Shown here: piece after piece, positions 59,851 to 64,000 of the stretch
Position numbering within the stretch: the stretch's first letter is position 1
How the letters are laid out: every line of letters starts with the position of its first letter
NCBI GenBank assembly: GCA_942493325.1
Contig: OW818689.1
Span: forward strand, 806,001 to 870,000
Direction: 5' to 3'
DNA length: 64,000 nucleotides
Source: JAAFHB01 sp942493325
Lineage (GTDB): Bacteria > Bacteroidota > Bacteroidia > Bacteroidales > Prolixibacteraceae
Translations under genes and position numbers: made by a program
The notes under the pieces: model-generated
What the model was told of the DNA's origin: nothing
Seen by the model: only the letters and a program-made list of their open reading frames with translations
Databases searched by the model: none

Positions 59851-62364
59851 TTAATTTGATGTGTTCGTGCAATTTTGCACCAGTGCCAGTAATTCATTGC
59901 GATTGATTGGTTTGGTAATATAATGATTACAACCGTTTTTTATCGCCAGTTCCATTTCGCGCTGAAAAAAATGCGCTGACTGGGCAATGATGGGGATAGT
60001 TTTGTTGAATTGCCTTATTTGCCGGGTCGCTTCAAGTCCATCCATTACAGGCATTTGAATGTCCATCAAAATTAATGAAATAGAAGGATTATCCTGCAGG
60101 GCCCGCACAGTATCCTCACCATTTTTCGTACGAATTAACTTAAATTTTTCTTTTGAGAGTATAATTTGAAGCAATGAAAATGATAAGTCATCATCTTCTG
60201 CGACTAAAATAATTGTATTTTTCATCACTGATTTTATTACAGATTCGGGAGCATTTAGTTCAGAAGAAACAATCGGACCGGAGTCCTTTATATAAGGAAT
60301 TGAAAAAGAAAATGTACTGCCTTTGCCGGGTGAGGATTGCACTTCTATTTTACCGCCCAGCTCATCAACATGGGCTTTTACAATTGATAAGCCCAGCCCG
60401 GAGCCTTCATAATCGCGGGTTAGTTTCATGTCGGCCTGAACGAAACGTTCAAAAACTGTTTTATGCATTTTTTCGGGAATCCCCATTCCGGAGTCTTTTA
60501 CAAAGAACACGAGAGAGTCACCCACTATATAGTTGCCAAATTCGATAGAACCACTTACGGTGAATTTGACCGCGTTCTTAATTAAATTGGTGAGGATATT
60601 ATCCAGTTTGTATTTATCGGTTTTGATTATGGCAGCAGGACCCGTAATTTGTTGTGAAACAGAGAACATTAACTGTTTCACAACAGCCTGACTTTTAAAG
60701 AATTTATAGTGGTACTCCATGATCTCTGCGACATTCACCTGATCAATCTTTACATTAGATTCTCCGGCCACTATCCTGGAAATCTCGATAATATTATTTA
60801 TTGTATCGAGCAAACGCTCACCGCTTTTATTAACGATGTTTATATATTCTGTTTTATTTGCCTCATCGAGGTCGGGTTCCTTGAGCAAACCCAAAAATCC
60901 AAGTATGCCGTTCATGGGTGTCCGAATTTCGTGCGACATATTCATCAAAAAGGCAGATTTTAACTTCTCGGATTCTTCGGCTTTTTCCTTGGCAGCAACC
61001 AATTCAAGTTTTGATTCCAGATCGTCGGTAATATCCTGTACTATTGCATCAATTTCTATTACGTTGTTGTATTCGTCGGTCAGAATTCTTGAAACGGAAT
61101 GATGATGACGAATTGAACCATCGGACCTGTATATGCGGTAATTACTTTCGACAGGCTCACCCGTGATTATTGCTGTTTTTATAATTTCCTCGGGCAGATT
61201 GGGCTGCTCGGGAAGTGTTAAACGGTTTGCTTCAGCCCTTGTAAATGGCCGGTTGACAGGTTCTATTCCATAAAGATGGAACAGCTCATCGGACCACCAT
61301 GACTGATCTTTCAGGGCATCGTAATGGAAACTTCCCACGCCGGAAAGACGCTGTGCATCCTTTAAGCGGAGTTCGCTTTGACGAAGCTCTTTCTGGCTCT
61401 TTTTAATTTCAGTAATATCGCGCGCACTGCTGCGAAACCCTAATGAATTGCCTTTTGCATCCAGAATTGGACACCATGAAATGGAAACCCAAAACATGGA
61501 ACCATCTTTCCGGATCTTGCGGACTTCGAAATTTTCGCCGCTTATGCCATTTAAGGCATCCCGAAATTTTTCTTTCAGAAATTCCAGATCTTCTTTGGCC
61601 GTAGTCATCGTAAAATAATCGCTTGCAGAAAGACATTCAGCAATGGTATACCCCGTTAATTTTTCAGCATAATCATTCATCCAGATTAGTTTTCCGGAAG
61701 GATCAAACCATGACTCCCAACTCGCGGCATAATTTGCTATTGCTTTGAATTTTTCCTCACTCCGCTTAAGATCTCTTTTGTTTTTCCAGTTCCGGGCAGA
61801 GTTAATCATTAAAAGACCCAGAAAAGTAGTAGCTATAGGATAAAAAATAATTACCGGTAAGGAAATGATTTGAAATGTGGAAAGAGCTATTTCGGAATTA
61901 AGTAAAAAAGTGCATCCGAGCATTACAACATGAACTAAAAGTCCCATACCGAACAGTTCGAATGCCGCATTTTTATGTTTCCATTGGGGCCTGAAGATTC
62001 GCCAGGCTATTCCTATTAATCCGGAGGAGAGGATAACTGTAATACCCATCGCAACCCCACCGCCACCTAAGGAGATACGATAGATTAAAGCAATGGATAC
62101 AGCGATAACTGTTGGAATAATTCCAAAAAACAGACCCGATATTGAAAGTAAAACAGAGCGCACATCAAAAGTAATCCCGGGAATTATTTTCCATGGTGTC
62201 ATCATAATTATAACTGTGGTCCAACCAATCAGGAAACCAATCATTATTTTCCACACCAGACTTTTTGGGTATGAAGAGCGCGTCCAGAAATATTCATAAA
62301 TTAAGCTGAAGGAGAGCAAAATGGTAATATTTTGCAGCAATGGAAGAAGGATTGATTTATCCAT
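59851..62364 (-). CDS. Hybrid sensor histidine kinase with 5TM receptor, two PAS domains and REC
   Basis: 837 residues. Residues ~1-195 form a membrane sensor of the 5TMR-LYT type (WKIIPGITFDVRSVLLSISG, ALIYRISLGGGGVAMGI). PAS1 (~205-320; GENFEVRKIRKDGSMFW) and PAS2 (~335-450; SDGSIRHHHSVSR) follow. The HisKA box has phospho-acceptor His478 in FLMNMSHEIRTPMNG; HATPase motifs include DNILTNLIKNAVKFT and GSGLGLSIVKAH. The REC domain (~715-830) has the acidic pair EDD and Asp768 in LILMDIQMPVMDG. No response regulator or target gene adjoins. Ligand unknown; family members sense cell-wall or small-molecule signals. Confidence 0.92.
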   Translation of the reverse strand: MDKSILLPLLQNITILLSFSLIYEYFWTRSSYPKSLVWKIMIGFLIGWTTVIIMMTPWKIIPGITFDVRSVLLSISGLFFGIIPTVIAVSIALIYRISLGGGGVAMGITVILSSGLIGIAWRIFRPQWKHKNAAFELFGMGLLVHVVMLGCTFLLNSEIALSTFQIISLPVIIFYPIATTFLGLLMINSARNWKNKRDLKRSEEKFKAIANYAASWESWFDPSGKLIWMNDYAEKLTGYTIAECLSASDYFTMTTAKEDLEFLKEKFRDALNGISGENFEVRKIRKDGSMFWVSISWCPILDAKGNSLGFRSSARDITEIKKSQKELRQSELRLKDAQRLSGVGSFHYDALKDQSWWSDELFHLYGIEPVNRPFTRAEANRLTLPEQPNLPEEIIKTAIITGEPVESNYRIYRSDGSIRHHHSVSRILTDEYNNVIEIDAIVQDITDDLESKLELVAAKEKAEESEKLKSAFLMNMSHEIRTPMNGILGFLGLLKEPDLDEANKTEYINIVNKSGERLLDTINNIIEISRIVAGESNVKIDQVNVAEIMEYHYKFFKSQAVVKQLMFSVSQQITGPAAIIKTDKYKLDNILTNLIKNAVKFTVSGSIEFGNYIVGDSLVFFVKDSGMGIPEKMHKTVFERFVQADMKLTRDYEGSGLGLSIVKAHVDELGGKIEVQSSPGKGSTFSFSIPYIKDSGPIVSSELNAPESVIKSVMKNTIILVAEDDDLSFSLLQIILSKEKFKLIRTKNGEDTVRALQDNPSISLILMDIQMPVMDGLEATRQIRQFNKTIPIIAQSAHFFQREMELAIKNGCNHYITKPINRNELLALVQNCTNTSN

Positions 62365-62959
62365 AAATGATATTGATACTTAATTAAATAAAAATCGGAT
62401 TAACTGGTTTTAATTTCCATAATGAAAAATTAAACTTAAGCCGCGGTTTAACAGATGTTTAAATTCAATAACAAAATTATTATTAACATACAAAATAAAA
62501 TGGTTGAGTAAAATAAATTATACCACAAGGAATTTTTTTGTAAATATGGTAAATAAAATTTACAAAAAATTTCAATAATCCTATTTAATGGCTTGCGAAC
62601 AAAGAAATGGAGCAGCGCTCTTTTTTCAAAAGTTGATCCGGGGTTCACCTTCGCGGACTTTGGCATCCAGAATCAGTGAACACGCTCAGTGAATAATCAG
62701 TGACCGGGGAAATTTGACCGGGCATGCATTACACATACAAAAAGCATAGAGTGAACAAAATAAACTGATAATGAACTAATAAAGCAAACCCAATTGAATT
62801 TTTCAATGATACATTTGCACATTGTCAGGATAAAAATATTTCTTCATTTATCCTTTTAATAAAAACCATGAATCTTTGCCTAACGTTATCAAAGCCATAT
62901 CAGAAGATTAATTTCTGATATGGCTAAGAGAATTTTATCAATAAGTAAGAGTGAAAACG
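62365..62959. other. AT-rich interval with repeat copy B
   Basis: About 595 bases without a coding frame that I can support. It carries repeat copy B (ATCAGTGAA-ACGCTCAGTGA-ATAATCAGTGA, 62672-62703), a degenerate version of the clusters at 59201 and 63477. Confidence 0.55.
62672..62703. repeat. GCTCAGTGA repeat cluster, copy B
   Basis: Three tandem units: ATCAGTGAA (62672-62680), GCTCAGTGA (62684-62692) and ATCAGTGA (62696-62703). It is shorter and more degenerate than copies A and C, and lies in a non-coding interval upstream of both the histidine kinase and the PAS gene. Confidence 0.7.
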
Positions 62960-63448
62960 ATGAAATATTGGATAAGCAGGATAGGAGGAATTTGTACTCA
63001 TTATCATACACGGTACAAAAGAGCAGAAAATACGTATCGGAAAAGAGAAATGCATTATGAGGACACGACGGCAGTTGGTATCATACAGGAGGGGAAGATA
63101 GTGTACATTAATGATGCGATGAAGGAAAAGCTTGGATGTAAAGATAAGCCCGAAATAATAGGAAAGCTTTTTCTCTCGGTTGTTCACCCGGAATCTCAAT
63201 ATGAAATAATGAACATCATGGAACGAATCGAAAACGGAATATCTGGCTCTGCAATTCAAGGAACATTTTCACGAACAAACGGAAGCATTTTTACTGCTGA
63301 ATTTATGTCATTTCCACTACTGTTCAGGGGGAGACCCGCCGGATATATCAAAATCAGCGATATCCCAAAAGAAGATAATATCGATTTTGGAATAATCAGC
63401 TCTTACAAGGAAAAATTTTATTCCATCCTTAAAAGAATTTCCTGGTAG
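62960..63448 (+). CDS. Single PAS-domain protein
   Basis: 162 residues from ATG 62960 (a GTG at 62951 would add three). After a basic N-terminus comes one PAS fold: TAVGIIQEGKIVYINDAMKEKLGCKDKPEIIG, FLSVVHPESQYEIMNIMERIENG and a closing strand RPAGYIKISDIPKED. There is no kinase or output domain, and the product ends soon after. It could modulate the neighbouring hybrid kinase, whose gene is divergent with a ~595-base interval, but no interaction evidence exists in sequence. Confidence 0.75.
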   Translation: MKYWISRIGGICTHYHTRYKRAENTYRKREMHYEDTTAVGIIQEGKIVYINDAMKEKLGCKDKPEIIGKLFLSVVHPESQYEIMNIMERIENGISGSAIQGTFSRTNGSIFTAEFMSFPLLFRGRPAGYIKISDIPKEDNIDFGIISSYKEKFYSILKRISW

Positions 63449-63449
63449 C

Positions 63450-63511
63450 TCACTCACTTCGACTCACTTCGACTTCGCTCAGTGACAACGCTCAGTGAGA
63501 CCGCTCAGTGG
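63450..63511. repeat. GCTCAGTGA repeat cluster, copy C
   Basis: CACTTCGACTCACTTCGACTTC followed by GCTCAGTGA (63477-63485), GCTCAGTGA (63490-63498) and GCTCAGTGG (63503-63511). Its right half is the 3' end of the helical-repeat gene on the minus strand and supplies that protein's last residues (ATERSH-stop). It also starts right after the PAS gene stop. Confidence 0.8.
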
Positions 63512-64000
63512 CCGCGATCAGTTCTTCCATTTCCACTGCCTTATTGTAGAAGAATGTGAATTCGAGCATCTGACTGATGTCTTTTATTCTATCAATCAAA
63601 TGGGTAGCCCTGGAAGGATTGCCCTTGAAAATCAAAAACTCAACTTTAATAAACCAGATCTTTAAAAGAATAAAATATTTCATATTTACCGGGAAAATAA
63701 CGTTTTTGAGCTTTATAGAATCATAATAATCGAGCGCTTTTTGCGTTTCACCCGCGTTTAGTAATGCTTTGGCATAAGTGAACTTGAAGAGCGCTGTAAG
63801 ACAAGAACTTTCGATCCTGGTCAGATCGTAATTTTTAAAAACTTTATCTGCAAAACTGACAATTTCGTGCTCGTTTTTGCCATGCGCCAATGCAAAAATT
63901 AACATGTACTCAAAATACAGCGATTCAACATTGATTGGAGGGTTGGCATGTAACATCTGTTCGGATATAGAAACGGCGAGCTCCAAAACTTTAAGATCAA
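63492..64000 (-). CDS. Helical-repeat (TPR-like) protein, 5' end outside window
   Basis: The frame stays open to the right edge (residues LKV precede the first in-window TTG), so the protein is longer than what is seen. The visible part consists of repeated helical pairs (TALFKFTYAKALLNAGETQKALDYYDSIK, ILLKIWFIKVEFLIFKGNPSRATHLIDRIKD), like the TPR region of Bacteroidota transcription regulators. The final ATERSH residues are encoded by a repeat. Role unknown. Confidence 0.7.
   Translation of the reverse strand, partial: DLKVLELAVSISEQMLHANPPINVESLYFEYMLIFALAHGKNEHEIVSFADKVFKNYDLTRIESSCLTALFKFTYAKALLNAGETQKALDYYDSIKLKNVIFPVNMKYFILLKIWFIKVEFLIFKGNPSRATHLIDRIKDISQMLEFTFFYNKAVEMEELIAATERSH

Noticed and set aside
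62924..63259. 111-codon minus-strand frame
   Set aside because: Antisense to the PAS-domain gene with implausible composition.
1..64000. CRISPR array
   Set aside because: None of the repeats has regular spacers of 25-40 bases; the tandem arrays here have short 3-5-base spacers or none.

Overview
The window reads as a stretch of chromosome from a Bacteroidota bacterium, most likely a free-living polysaccharide degrader of the Marinilabiliales/Prolixibacteraceae kind. Supporting signs are a secreted protease with a type IX secretion (Por) sorting tail, several promoter boxes of the Bacteroidota form TAnnTTTG, the lineage-typical LSDGE signature in an ABC ATPase, many SPI/SPII-exported carbohydrate-active enzymes, and family choices (DUF5107-TPR, GxGYxYP, PmoA/DUF6807, DUF4038, CE15, GH20) that are common there. 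The order-level placement is inference. No rRNA, tRNA or CRISPR array was recognised.

Layout. 1-2850 is an accessory edge: a truncated exported protein, a small hypothetical, a decayed HigA-type antitoxin, a SnoaL-like protein, and a ParD antitoxin whose ParE partner is broken. 2853-6088 is a three-gene FecBCD/BtuFCD-type metal-chelate importer. 6754-9466 holds a T9SS-exported trypsin-fold protease and a free-standing archaeal-type threonyl-tRNA synthetase editing domain. 9589-24817 is mostly minus-strand: a clan-A glycoside hydrolase, a giant DUF5107-TPR protein, a UroD-fold protein with the zinc motif of corrinoid methyltransferases, a Gfo/Idh/MocA oxidoreductase, a CE15 glucuronoyl esterase, the butyrate pair ptb-buk, a Spy-like protein, CvfB and an S1/P1-nuclease-like enzyme. 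24927-32711 has UppP, a deleted REP-type transposase, a GH20 hexosaminidase, a lipoprotein and a Pif1-like helicase with an HRDC and HTH tail.

33054-51541 is one long minus-strand degradative block: GxGYxYP protein, TIM-barrel-like lipoprotein, exported phosphoesterase, heparinase II/III-like lyase, then a tight catabolic operon (DapA-fold lyase, atypical SDR, M20 deacylase, MFS porter), an M14 carboxypeptidase, a serine hydrolase, a 50-codon gene, a PmoA-family protein, a DUF4038/GH140-like enzyme and an alpha/alpha-toroid protein. It looks like a polysaccharide utilisation locus but has no SusC/SusD pair. The exported enzymes would cut an acidic or amino-sugar-containing polymer, and the four-gene operon would import and dismantle a product (inference). 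51896-64000 is again accessory: DUF1638, two PQQ-type beta-propellers, a TacAT-type toxin-antitoxin pair with a palindromic operator, a frameshifted membrane protein, small coupled genes, a zinc-finger protein, a hybrid histidine kinase with a 5TM sensor, a lone PAS protein and a truncated helical-repeat protein.

The most unusual signals are interspersed repeats that coincide with gene ends and encode the last residues of three genes; the SDR whose catalytic lysine is replaced by cysteine inside the four-gene operon; the stand-alone ThrRS editing domain that seems to have lost most catalytic residues; and the degradative block without SusCD.
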